Assembly: GCA_023431725.1 (NCBI GenBank)
Contig: JAEYVN010000330.1
Span: 1-6,402, forward strand
Direction: 5' to 3'
Origin: Pseudomonadota bacterium
GTDB lineage: Bacteria > Pseudomonadota > Alphaproteobacteria > Rhizobiales > Xanthobacteraceae
DNA: 6,402 nt
Shown here: one piece after another, positions 1-5,441 of the stretch
Numbering within the stretch: the stretch's first letter is position 1
Layout of the letters: each line of letters starts with the position of its first letter
The notes under the pieces: generated by a model
The model's input: the letters and a program-made list of their open reading frames with translations, nothing else
Told to the model about the DNA's origin: nothing
Databases searched by the model: none
Position numbers and translations under genes: made by a program

Positions 1-2
1 AA

Positions 3-872
3 TGCTATCCGGTTTTCGAACGCGTCTGTGAGGAGTTGATCGCGGCGCGCATCGAGCGCAATGATCTGGTGATCGCACTGGGCGGCGGTGTGATCGGCGA
101 TCTGGCCGGATTTGCTGCGTCCGCCGTGCGGCGCGGACTCGACTTCGTGCAGGTGCAGACGACGCTGCTGGCGCAGGTTGACTCCTCGGTAGGCGGCAAG
201 ACCGGCATCAACTCACGCCACGGCAAGAATCTCATCGGTGCATTCCACCAGCCGATCCTCGTTGTTGCCGACACCGCCTTGCTCGATACCTTGCCGGTCC
301 GCATCATGCGCGCGGGGTACGCGGAAGTCGCGAAATACGGCCTCATTGGTGATGCTGATTTCTTCACCTGGCTGGAGAGCAACTGGCGCGACGTCTTCGC
401 CGGTGGTCCCGCTCGCGAACACGCCATCGCCGTCAGTTGCCGGATGAAGGCGCAGATCGTGGCGCGCGATGAGCGCGAAACCGGTGATCGCGCGCTGCTC
501 AATCTGGGGCACACCTTCGGCCATGCGCTTGAGGCCGCGGCCGGCTTTTCGGATCGGCTGTATCACGGCGAAGCCGTGTCGATCGGCATGGTCCTGGCCT
601 TTGCGTTTTCGGCACGGCGCGGCCTGTGCTCGCAAGCCGATGCAGATCGCGTCGTCCGGCATCTTTCGACTGTCGGATTGCCGACTCGCATTTCGGATAT
701 GCAAGGTGACAAGCCGGGCACTGACCTGCTGCTTGATCTCATTGCCCAGGACAAGAAAGTGCGCCGGGGCAGACTGACATTCATCCTGGCGCGCGGTATC
801 GGCCAGAGCTTCATTGCTCCGGATATCGATGTTGCTGATGTTCGGGAATTCCTGGCCGATCAATTGCGCTGA
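3..872 (+). CDS. aroB: 3-dehydroquinate synthase AroB, 5'-truncated by the window edge
   Basis: AroB converts DAHP to 3-dehydroquinate, the second step of the shikimate pathway, in the cytoplasm, using NAD+ and a divalent metal. The frame is open from base 3 and ends at TGA 870-872, giving 289 visible residues; the family is about 360-380 long, so roughly 80-90 N-terminal residues lie to the left. A TTG at 36 is internal, not the start. Visible family motifs in order: the glycine-rich nucleotide-binding stretch ALGGGVIGDLAG (about 84-119), the block TTLLAQVDSSVGGKTGIN (about 159-212), GYAEVAKYGLI with the metal-ligand Glu (about 315-347), LNLGHTFGHALE with the HxxxH metal His (about 498-533), LYHGEAVSIGM with a further His, and the QDKK lysines near the end. 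All expected catalytic residues in the visible part are present, so it appears functional. The next gene starts three bases after the stop in the same frame. Confidence 0.98.
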   Translation, partial: CYPVFERVCEELIAARIERNDLVIALGGGVIGDLAGFAASAVRRGLDFVQVQTTLLAQVDSSVGGKTGINSRHGKNLIGAFHQPILVVADTALLDTLPVRIMRAGYAEVAKYGLIGDADFFTWLESNWRDVFAGGPAREHAIAVSCRMKAQIVARDERETGDRALLNLGHTFGHALEAAAGFSDRLYHGEAVSIGMVLAFAFSARRGLCSQADADRVVRHLSTVGLPTRISDMQGDKPGTDLLLDLIAQDKKVRRGRLTFILARGIGQSFIAPDIDVADVREFLADQLR

Positions 873-875
873 TCG

Positions 876-2132
876 ATGGACATTCAAGACTGGCTAGTAT
901 TGCTCGCAATTCTGATCTGTCTTGCTCTGTCGTTCTTCTTCTCCGGCAGTGAAACCGCACTCACGGCCTGTTCCCGCTCGCGCATGCTGCGGATGGAAAA
1001 AGCCGGCAGCGTGAAGGCGGCGGTCGTCAATCGGCTGCTGGCTGACCCCGGCCGATTGCTGGGTTGTCTTCTGATTATCAGGAGCGCGGTCAGTGTCGTA
1101 GCGGCGTCATTGGCCGCTGTCCTGGCCCTGAAGTGGTTCGGTGCTGTCGGCGTCATCTACGCCATTGTGCTGATGACGGCCGCCATTGTCGTTCTTGCCG
1201 AGATCTTGCCGAGGGCCATTGCCGCAAATGCACCAGAGCGTGTTGCTCTCTCGGTCGCGTGGCCGGTGCATATCGCAGTTCATATGATTGCACCCCTGCT
1301 GAGAGGTATCGAGCGCATCATCCGTTTTCTGCTGATGCGCTTTGAGGTCCGCGTGATTGATGGGTCGCTGCTCTCGGCGCCGGAAGTGGCTAGCGGACAC
1401 GCCGATCGGAGCGGTGTCATCGAAGCGCACGATCGCGACCTTCTCGATCTTCGCGAACTCGAAGTCGCCGATGTCATGATTCATCGCACCGAGATGATCA
1501 CCGTCTGCGTGGACGAGCCGGCCGAAGATGTCGTGAAGGCCATTCTCGGTCTGCCTATCACGCGCATTCCGCTGTGGAGCCGGCGGCCGGACAATTTTGT
1601 CGGCATTCTTCACGTCCGCGATCTTTTGGTGGCCGTTCAGGAGGTGCGTGGCCAGATCGCGAAGATCGACGTCGTGTCACTCGCGCGGCCGCCCTGGTTC
1701 GTGCCGACGGTGCGGCCGCTGATCGAGCAGCTCAAGGCATTTCGGCGCCGCAAAACACCGCTGGCGCTGGTTGTCGATGAATACGGCGAGGTCATGGGGC
1801 TGGTGACACTCGAGGACATTCTCGAAGAGATTGTCGGCGACATTCCCGACGAGCGGGAGGCTCAGTTACCCGGTCTGTGGCCGCAACCCGACGGTTCGGT
1901 CCATGTCGACGGTGGAGTTCCCATCCGTGATCTCAATCGCGTCATGGAATGGAAATTGCCCGACGATGGTGCGACGACGATCGCTGGTCTCGTGATTCAT
2001 GAGGCTCGGTCGATCCCCGAGGTGGGACAGACCTTCACGTTTTATGGATTCCGCTTCGGCGTCTTGTTGAAGGATCGCAATCGCATCACGTCGATACGCA
2101 TCACGCCATTGACGAAAGCGATGGGCAATTAA
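876..2132 (+). CDS. HlyC/CorC (CNNM) family membrane protein with DUF21, paired CBS and CorC_HlyC domains
   Basis: A 418-residue inner-membrane protein of the family annotated as hemolysin-like or CorC/CNNM Mg2+ transport proteins. Domains: CNNM/DUF21 membrane domain with hydrophobic segments at about 6-24, 61-85, 89-112 and 123-142; CBS1 about 198-255 (starting DVMIHRTEM); CBS2 about 268-325, ending in VVDEYGEVMGLVTLEDILEE then IVGDI; C-terminal CorC_HlyC domain about 339-413 (VPIRDLNR, ATTIAGLVIHEA, GFRFGVL). The FFSGSETAL serine motif (20-29) and Glu109 in AEILP are kept. Odd: where relatives carry LLIGNN, this protein reads L-L-I-I-R-S (65-70), so Gly-Asn-Asn is lost; PK after the Glu is PR; and the segment before CBS1 (HDRDLLDLRELEV) looks about four residues short compared with relatives I recall. 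The cytosolic half is well conserved. The ATG lies three bases after the aroB stop with no clear Shine-Dalgarno, which suggests translational coupling. Family certain; Mg2+ transport is doubtful given the lost residues. Confidence 0.93.
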   Translation: MDIQDWLVLLAILICLALSFFFSGSETALTACSRSRMLRMEKAGSVKAAVVNRLLADPGRLLGCLLIIRSAVSVVAASLAAVLALKWFGAVGVIYAIVLMTAAIVVLAEILPRAIAANAPERVALSVAWPVHIAVHMIAPLLRGIERIIRFLLMRFEVRVIDGSLLSAPEVASGHADRSGVIEAHDRDLLDLRELEVADVMIHRTEMITVCVDEPAEDVVKAILGLPITRIPLWSRRPDNFVGILHVRDLLVAVQEVRGQIAKIDVVSLARPPWFVPTVRPLIEQLKAFRRRKTPLALVVDEYGEVMGLVTLEDILEEIVGDIPDEREAQLPGLWPQPDGSVHVDGGVPIRDLNRVMEWKLPDDGATTIAGLVIHEARSIPEVGQTFTFYGFRFGVLLKDRNRITSIRITPLTKAMGN

Positions 2133-2175
2133 GGCCACGCCCATGGCGTCGGCTCGGTCAATGTCGACCCGACAT
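2133..2175 (+). terminator. Two small hairpins just after the aroB operon, possible weak terminator
   Basis: Immediately after the stop codon lies ACGCC-CAT-GGCGT (2137-2149), extended by GCC (2134-2136) against GGC (2151-2153) with one bulged C. A second perfect hairpin follows, ATGTCG-ACC-CGACAT (2161-2175). Neither is followed by a T run, so they do not fit a classical intrinsic terminator; they could slow polymerase, protect the mRNA 3' end or be incidental. The position at the end of an operon is the main argument. Confidence 0.3.
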
Positions 2176-2354
2176 CACTCAAGCGTTTTCAATGCGGCAT
2201 AATAAATATTTCTGAGGTCGTAGTAGTTCTTCAAAAGGGATAATTGACATTCAAGTCATGGTAATAAGATGGTTACCATTAGCAGTCCTTAGTTGCGTGA
2301 ACGATGTGTGCCGGACATGCTCAGTTGTGCGTGAGCGTAGTGCGGTTTCAAGCG
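2176..2354. other. AT-rich spacer ahead of the LysR pair
   Basis: No convincing gene is seen here, apart from an in-frame N-terminal extension of the first LysR reading frame from ATG 2304. Bases 2221-2280 have about 32% G+C by hand count, against roughly 60% in neighbouring genes, and there are runs such as AATAAATATT at 2201-2210. It contains the promoter-like box and inverted repeat listed separately. The sharp composition change right after the conserved aroB operon fits a boundary of inserted DNA, but no terminal repeat, integrase or target duplication was found. Confidence 0.5.
2244..2279 (+). promoter_or_regulatory. Candidate promoter with overlapping 7+7 bp inverted repeat (possible LysR operator)
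   Basis: TTGACA at 2244-2249 matches the sigma-70 -35 consensus fully. The best -10 is only TAAGAT at 2265-2270 (4 of 6, spacer 15). Across it lies a perfect inverted repeat, ATGGTAA (2258-2264), an eight-base spacer, TTACCAT (2273-2279). An operator overlying the -10 would suit repression, perhaps autoregulation by the LysR gene 75 bases downstream. The spacing is T-N12-A rather than the standard LysR T-N11-A, so another regulator is possible. The repeat is a direct observation; its role is inferred. Confidence 0.4.
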
Positions 2355-3302
2355 ATGCGGCACGATTTGGGAGCGACGAATCTTTCAGTTGAAGTGTTGC
2401 GGTCTTTTGTGGCCCTCCTTGACATCGGCTCGATCGCCAAGGCAGCGGATCATTTGCTTCTCACGCAGGCCGGCCTGAATGCTCAGATCAAAAGGTTGCA
2501 GAAACAGATCGGCGACAAGCTTTTTCTCAGTGCCGGCCCTGCGTTGACATTGACAGAGAAGGGAGGGGTTCTGCTCGGTTACGCGCGGCGCATGCTCGAG
2601 ATGAACGACAGGATCATTTCGCAGGCCGGCCGGGCTCCTGATCGACGGCATATCGGCATCCCTGCCGTATATGCCAGTGCATTTCTCGAGGAGGTAAATC
2701 TCGCTTGCGCGCGGCTAACGCCTCACCGTCCGGCGGCATTTGTCTGCGAATCGTCGGATGAACTCGCCAAATCGTTGCTTCTGAATTTTTTGGATGTCGC
2801 TGTTCTGATCGAAAAGCAAAGTCTTTCCACCGTGACCGAGTTTTCCTGGAAAGAGCCATTGGTGTGGGCTTGTGCTGAAAATGTTTTGGCCAGACCCGGC
2901 TCCCCTTTACCGCTCATCACGGCGAAGGCAGGTTCAATTGATCAAGTGGGCATCAAATCCCTATTGTACGCCAATGTCCCTTGTAAGATCGTTCTGGTTG
3001 CGGCTGACTTGAATGTGCGCATGGCTGCCGCGGAGGTTGGTCTGGGGTATCTCATTGTTCCGCGACGCATGCTTCCAGCGAGCTTGAAAGTCGCGCAAGA
3101 AAATTTTTTGCCTGTTCTCGACGATCTGCAATGCGCGGTTCACGTCAGCCCGCAGATCGATCCGAAAAAGATTCAAGAGCTTTTGCTGCAGCTTGCAGAT
3201 ATCGTCATGCCTCCCCTTGAGAGAGGCGTGTGCGATCATGCGCCGGGTGTCGCCGAGTTTCTGGAGAGCAAAGGACCAATGTGTGGGATGTCAAAAATGT
3301 AA
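2355..3302 (+). CDS. LysR-type transcriptional regulator, first of a tandem pair, with atypical recognition helix
   Basis: A 315-residue LysR-family DNA-binding regulator. N-terminal winged helix-turn-helix about 10-68 (LRSFVALLDIGS, AQIKRL, LTLTEKG) and a linker helix with YARRMLEMND (76-85), then a periplasmic-binding-protein-like effector domain from about 97 to 295. I chose ATG 2355 over in-frame ATG 2304 because it aligns residue for residue, without gaps from position 1 through about 79, with the second LysR; the 17 extra residues of the longer form have no counterpart. Neither start has a good Shine-Dalgarno. Odd: the usual TQPA(I/V)S core reads T-Q-A-G-L-N (37-42), which may alter or weaken DNA recognition. 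G+C is lower than the neighbours (about 46% over 2761-2880 by hand count against about 62% in the matching part of the second copy). No adjacent divergent target gene is visible, so effector and regulon are unknown. Confidence 0.9.
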   Translation: MRHDLGATNLSVEVLRSFVALLDIGSIAKAADHLLLTQAGLNAQIKRLQKQIGDKLFLSAGPALTLTEKGGVLLGYARRMLEMNDRIISQAGRAPDRRHIGIPAVYASAFLEEVNLACARLTPHRPAAFVCESSDELAKSLLLNFLDVAVLIEKQSLSTVTEFSWKEPLVWACAENVLARPGSPLPLITAKAGSIDQVGIKSLLYANVPCKIVLVAADLNVRMAAAEVGLGYLIVPRRMLPASLKVAQENFLPVLDDLQCAVHVSPQIDPKKIQELLLQLADIVMPPLERGVCDHAPGVAEFLESKGPMCGMSKM

Positions 3303-3373
3303 AAATCCGTTGTGATCTTGTTTGGTTCAACACCTGCAGATGCAGGGTCGGTGGCTGAAGAGGGACAGGTCCA
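3303..3373 (+). promoter_or_regulatory. Spacer between the LysR genes with T-N11-A and CCTGCA dyads, plus the RBS of the second gene
   Basis: TTG (3318-3320) and CAA (3328-3330) form a T-N11-A element with short dyad symmetry, the generic LysR-box form. Next to it is CCTGCA-GA-TGCAGG (3333-3346), a perfect 6+6 bp inverted repeat. No good -35/-10 pair was found, so the second gene may be read through from the first or use a weak promoter. GAGGGACAGG at 3360-3369, ending four bases before the ATG, is a plausible ribosome binding site and supports the start at 3374. The regulatory role of the dyads is inferred; short T-N11-A matches are common by chance. Confidence 0.35.
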
Positions 3374-4282
3374 ATGCAGCGACGGCATGAGAGCCTGAAC
3401 ATACCGATTGAATTGCTGAGGTCGTTTGTCAGCATTCAGGAGACCGGCAGCTTCACGAAATCTGCGGAACAGTTACGATTGACGCAGCCGGCGATCAGCG
3501 CGCAGATCAAGCGGCTACAGCAACTCATCGGTGGCGAGGTGTTCGTCAAGTCGGCCTTCGGTGTGTCGTTGACCGAGAAGGGCGAGATCGTCAGTCGTTA
3601 TGCCAGGCGCATTCTGGCGATGAACGACCAGATTCTTTCATTGTCCGGCTCCGGGGCGGTATCGAAATCATTGCGTGTCGGTATCCCGAATGTCTTTGCG
3701 ACGTCCGCATTGTCCGACATTATCGTTGCCTGCAGAGATAGCCATGACGGAGACCGCGTACAATTCTCCTGCGAGCCGTCGCAGGATCTCGCCCGCAGTC
3801 TGGCGAGTGGCTATCTGGATATCGCATTGATCGTGTCGCCGCGGCATCCTCTCGTCCAGCCTGTCTATCGCTGGTCGGAACCTCTTTCCTGGGTTTGCGC
3901 CCGTGATTTTCTGCTGAGCCCCGGGGCGCCAATCCCGCTCTTGAGCTGGCCGCATGGCATATCGGATCAGGCGGCGATCGAGGCGCTGGAGAGCGGCGGA
4001 TTGCAGTATACGATCGTCTTCGCGGCTTCGGATCTGGCCGGGCAACTCGCCGCGTTGCGTGCCAAGCTCGGTTATTTCGTTCTGCCGGAACGCATTGTTC
4101 CTTCCGACCTCAAGATCGCGCGTGAACATTACCTGCCACCGCTGCCGACTTATGAAGCGGGCATCTATGTCCGCGAAGGTTTGGAGACATCGAAGAGTAT
4201 CCTTGCGATGGCTGAAACCATGGCGGGTGTCATTGCACCCAAAGCGACAATCGTGCCCGAGCTATCCAAAGAGCGTGCGTGA
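3374..4282 (+). CDS. LysR-type transcriptional regulator, second of a tandem pair
   Basis: A 302-residue LysR-family regulator of normal family length. The helix-turn-helix is canonical (LLRSFVSIQETGSFTKSAEQ at 14-33, then LTQPAISAQIKRL, residues 36-48), followed by LTEKG at 66-70 and YARRILAMND in the linker helix (76-85), then an effector-binding domain from about 97 to 290 with the usual subdomain crossings (DLARSL, LDIALIV; later ASDLAGQLAALRAKLGYFVLPERI). About 31 of the first 70 residues are identical to the first LysR, in the same register, and similarity runs through the effector domain (AASDLAGQLAALRAKLGYFV against VAADLNVRMAAAEVGLGYLI), so the two arose by duplication or were acquired as a pair. 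Base composition is like the surrounding chromosome. Start supported by the GAGGGACAGG site upstream. The gene converges with bolA. Effector and targets cannot be read from the sequence. Confidence 0.94.
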   Translation: MQRRHESLNIPIELLRSFVSIQETGSFTKSAEQLRLTQPAISAQIKRLQQLIGGEVFVKSAFGVSLTEKGEIVSRYARRILAMNDQILSLSGSGAVSKSLRVGIPNVFATSALSDIIVACRDSHDGDRVQFSCEPSQDLARSLASGYLDIALIVSPRHPLVQPVYRWSEPLSWVCARDFLLSPGAPIPLLSWPHGISDQAAIEALESGGLQYTIVFAASDLAGQLAALRAKLGYFVLPERIVPSDLKIAREHYLPPLPTYEAGIYVREGLETSKSILAMAETMAGVIAPKATIVPELSKERA

Positions 4283-4290
4283 GTGAGCCG

Positions 4291-4382
4291 GCCGCCGATC
4301 GCGGCACCGTTCAGCCTATCGATGAGGGGGCATCACCCGGAGCCGTCATTGACGGTCGGTCGGTTTGAGAAGCGTATGCTTC
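4291..4382. terminator. Convergent-gene spacer with three hairpins, possible bidirectional termination zone
   Basis: Between the LysR stop (4282) and the bolA stop (4400) lie GCCGC-CGATC-GCGGC (4291-4305), CCGTC-ATT-GACGG (4343-4355) and GAAGC-GTAT-GCTTC (4369-4382). The first is suitably placed for the LysR gene and the last for bolA on the minus strand. None has a T run, so intrinsic termination is weakly supported, and five-bp stems do arise by chance in GC-rich DNA. No gene is seen in this spacer. Confidence 0.3.
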
Positions 4383-4399
4383 GCGACAAGGCTGGCTGA

Positions 4400-4672
4400 C
4401 TATTGTCCCTCGCCGGGAGCCGCTGCGTGAATGGCAAGCGCGTGCACGCCACCGGCCAGTTCCGCAGCCAGCGCGGCATTGATCGACCGGTGCCGCTCGA
4501 TGCGAGACTTGCCGCGGAAGGCTTCCGATACAATATAGACGCGGTAATGCGTTTGCCCGCCCGGCCTGTGTCCGGCATGACCAGCATGCAGGTGCGACTC
4601 GTCTTCCACACGAATGCTTTCCGGGGTGAAAGCTTCCGTCAATTTCTTCGTGATGACATCTTTGGTCTGCAT
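4400..4672 (-). CDS. bolA: BolA family protein (long-loop, BolA1-like)
   Basis: A 90-residue BolA-family protein. Members form [2Fe-2S]-bridged heterodimers with monothiol CGFS glutaredoxins and take part in iron sensing, Fe-S trafficking or envelope regulation in the cytoplasm. Family features: N-terminal helix ITKKLTEAF (7-15), DESHLHAGHAGH (24-35), THYRVYIVSEAF then GKS (41-56), R-H-R (60-62) in the class II KH-like fold, and the invariant VHALAI (76-81). H77 is the expected conserved cluster ligand, and the His-rich loop (H29, H32, H35) supplies the second ligand, as in BolA1-type rather than Cys-loop members. Length is typical; nothing appears missing. Start is ATG, complement of 4670-4672, without a strong Shine-Dalgarno. 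It converges with the second LysR gene and diverges from the J-domain gene, with which it shares the 148-base promoter region. No glutaredoxin gene lies in this window. Confidence 0.95.
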   Translation of the reverse strand: MQTKDVITKKLTEAFTPESIRVEDESHLHAGHAGHRPGGQTHYRVYIVSEAFRGKSRIERHRSINAALAAELAGGVHALAIHAAAPGEGQ

Positions 4673-4712
4673 GGCTGCTTGACTCTGTAATCTGCGGCCG
4701 CTTTAGGGCGCT

Positions 4713-4732
4713 GTGCTTTTTAGGAAAAGCAC
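4713..4732. promoter_or_regulatory. Perfect 8+8 bp inverted repeat in the bolA / J-domain divergent spacer
   Basis: GTGCTTTT (4713-4720), loop TAGG, AAAAGCAC (4725-4732) is a perfect palindrome with four central bases, flanked by GCGC at 4708-4711 and 4737-4740, which could extend it across a short internal loop. It lies 40 bases upstream of the bolA start and 88 upstream of the J-domain start. It could be an operator shared by both genes or a hairpin in the bolA leader. It is not placed to terminate either gene. Confidence 0.45.
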
Positions 4733-4782
4733 TCCGGCGCATCAAGGCTGTCAAAACGGTATTGATCCGCAAAATGTCAAGT

Positions 4783-4813
4783 CTTGAAGGTTGTCGCGTA
4801 AAGTCAGCATACT
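4783..4813 (+). promoter_or_regulatory. Candidate promoter for the J-domain gene, implying a leaderless transcript
   Basis: CTTGAAG at 4783-4789 resembles the alphaproteobacterial -35 (CTTGAC). CATACT at 4808-4813, 18 bases after TTGAAG, matches 4 of 6 of the -10. Transcription from this pair would start at about 4820-4821, on the ATG itself, and no Shine-Dalgarno precedes that ATG, so a leaderless mRNA is consistent. The CTTG form is also compatible with a heat-shock sigma-32-type promoter, which would suit a J-domain protein, but the -10 is too poor to decide. Confidence 0.3.
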
Positions 4814-4820
4814 CACCGCA

Positions 4821-5441
4821 ATGAAACTCGATTCACCATTCTTTGACCGTATCCGCGTGAAGCCCGGCGAGGACCGTCGGCCGCGCAAGGCTGCCGAACA
4901 GGCCTGCGAATGGGCTGGCTGCAAGAAGGAAGGGACGCATCGTGCGCCGAAGGGCCGCGGGCGCGAGAAGGATTATTGGCATTACTGCCTCGATCACGTG
5001 CGTGAGTACAACCAGGCCTACAATTTCTTCCAGGGTATGAGCGACGATGATGTCCGCAAGTACCAGAAGGATGCGCTGACCGGTCATCGCCCGACCTGGA
5101 AGATGGGTACGGGCAACAAGCAGGACGAGCCGGGCCGCTTCTATGCCGAAAACGGGATCGACCCGTTCGCCATGTATCGCGAGCTGGGCGGTGAGGGCCG
5201 GGCCTCGGCGCGCGCCAAGGCCAAGGTCGAGGAAGGCCGCACCATCCGAAATGCCGAGCGCAAGGCCTTCAACACCATGGGGCTGGAGGTCAGCGCCACG
5301 CGGGTGGAGATCAAGGCCAAGTTTCATGAGCTGGTGAAGCGGCACCATCCCGACAGCAATGGCGGCGACCGCTCGACCGAGGACCGGCTGATCGAGATCA
5401 TTCAGGCCTATAATTATCTCAAATCGGTCGGTTTTTGCTGA
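4821..5441 (+). CDS. J-domain (DnaJ-like) protein with N-terminal Cys/His cluster
   Basis: A 206-residue cytosolic protein with a C-terminal J domain: about 148-206, with the helix II basic face KAKFHELVKRH (165-175), HPD at 176-178 and helix III EDRLIEIIQAYNYLK (187-201). HPD is the motif that stimulates DnaK ATPase, so it likely recruits DnaK; its client is unknown. The N-terminal part has C29-x4-C34-x21-C56-x2-H59, a possible zinc site, then HVREYNQAYNFFQGMSDDDV (59-78) and ALTGHRPTW (85-93), which I recall as shared by relatives of this protein in Hyphomicrobiales. A charged, probably helical linker (about 124-148) joins the two. Unlike classical DnaJ, the J domain is last and the Gly/Phe region and CxxCxGxG repeats are absent. 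ATG 4821 is chosen over an in-frame TTG at 4791 because MKLDSPFFDRIRVKP is the recalled family N-terminus. It diverges from bolA. Confidence 0.92.
   Translation: MKLDSPFFDRIRVKPGEDRRPRKAAEQACEWAGCKKEGTHRAPKGRGREKDYWHYCLDHVREYNQAYNFFQGMSDDDVRKYQKDALTGHRPTWKMGTGNKQDEPGRFYAENGIDPFAMYRELGGEGRASARAKAKVEEGRTIRNAERKAFNTMGLEVSATRVEIKAKFHELVKRHHPDSNGGDRSTEDRLIEIIQAYNYLKSVGFC

Noticed and set aside
5..887. Long minus-strand frames opposite aroB.
   Set aside because: Low-complexity, Arg/Ser-rich or featureless translations antisense to a certain gene.
2304..2354. A 17-residue N-terminal extension of the first LysR from ATG 2304.
   Set aside because: The extension has no match in the paralogue, while ATG 2355 gives an exact residue-1 alignment; it remains a possible alternative because neither start has a clear ribosome binding site.
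3668..4129. A 153-codon minus-strand frame inside the second LysR gene.
   Set aside because: Antisense shadow of a complete LysR effector domain with no motif of its own.
4351..4364. Short tandem GGTC GGTC G run in the LysR/bolA spacer.
   Set aside because: Too few units to be a meaningful repeat; likely chance in GC-rich DNA.
2133..4399. Insertion sequence or transposon remnants around the LysR pair.
   Set aside because: No transposase fragment, terminal inverted repeat pair or target-site duplication was seen; only composition suggests an insertion.
4311..4772. A 153-codon minus-strand frame overlapping bolA and its upstream spacer.
   Set aside because: It covers bolA in another frame; the bolA frame carries all family motifs and this one has none.
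4791..4820. A ten-residue N-terminal extension of the J-domain protein from TTG 4791.
   Set aside because: The family N-terminus begins at MKLDSP; the extension reads like spacer and would start inside the candidate promoter.
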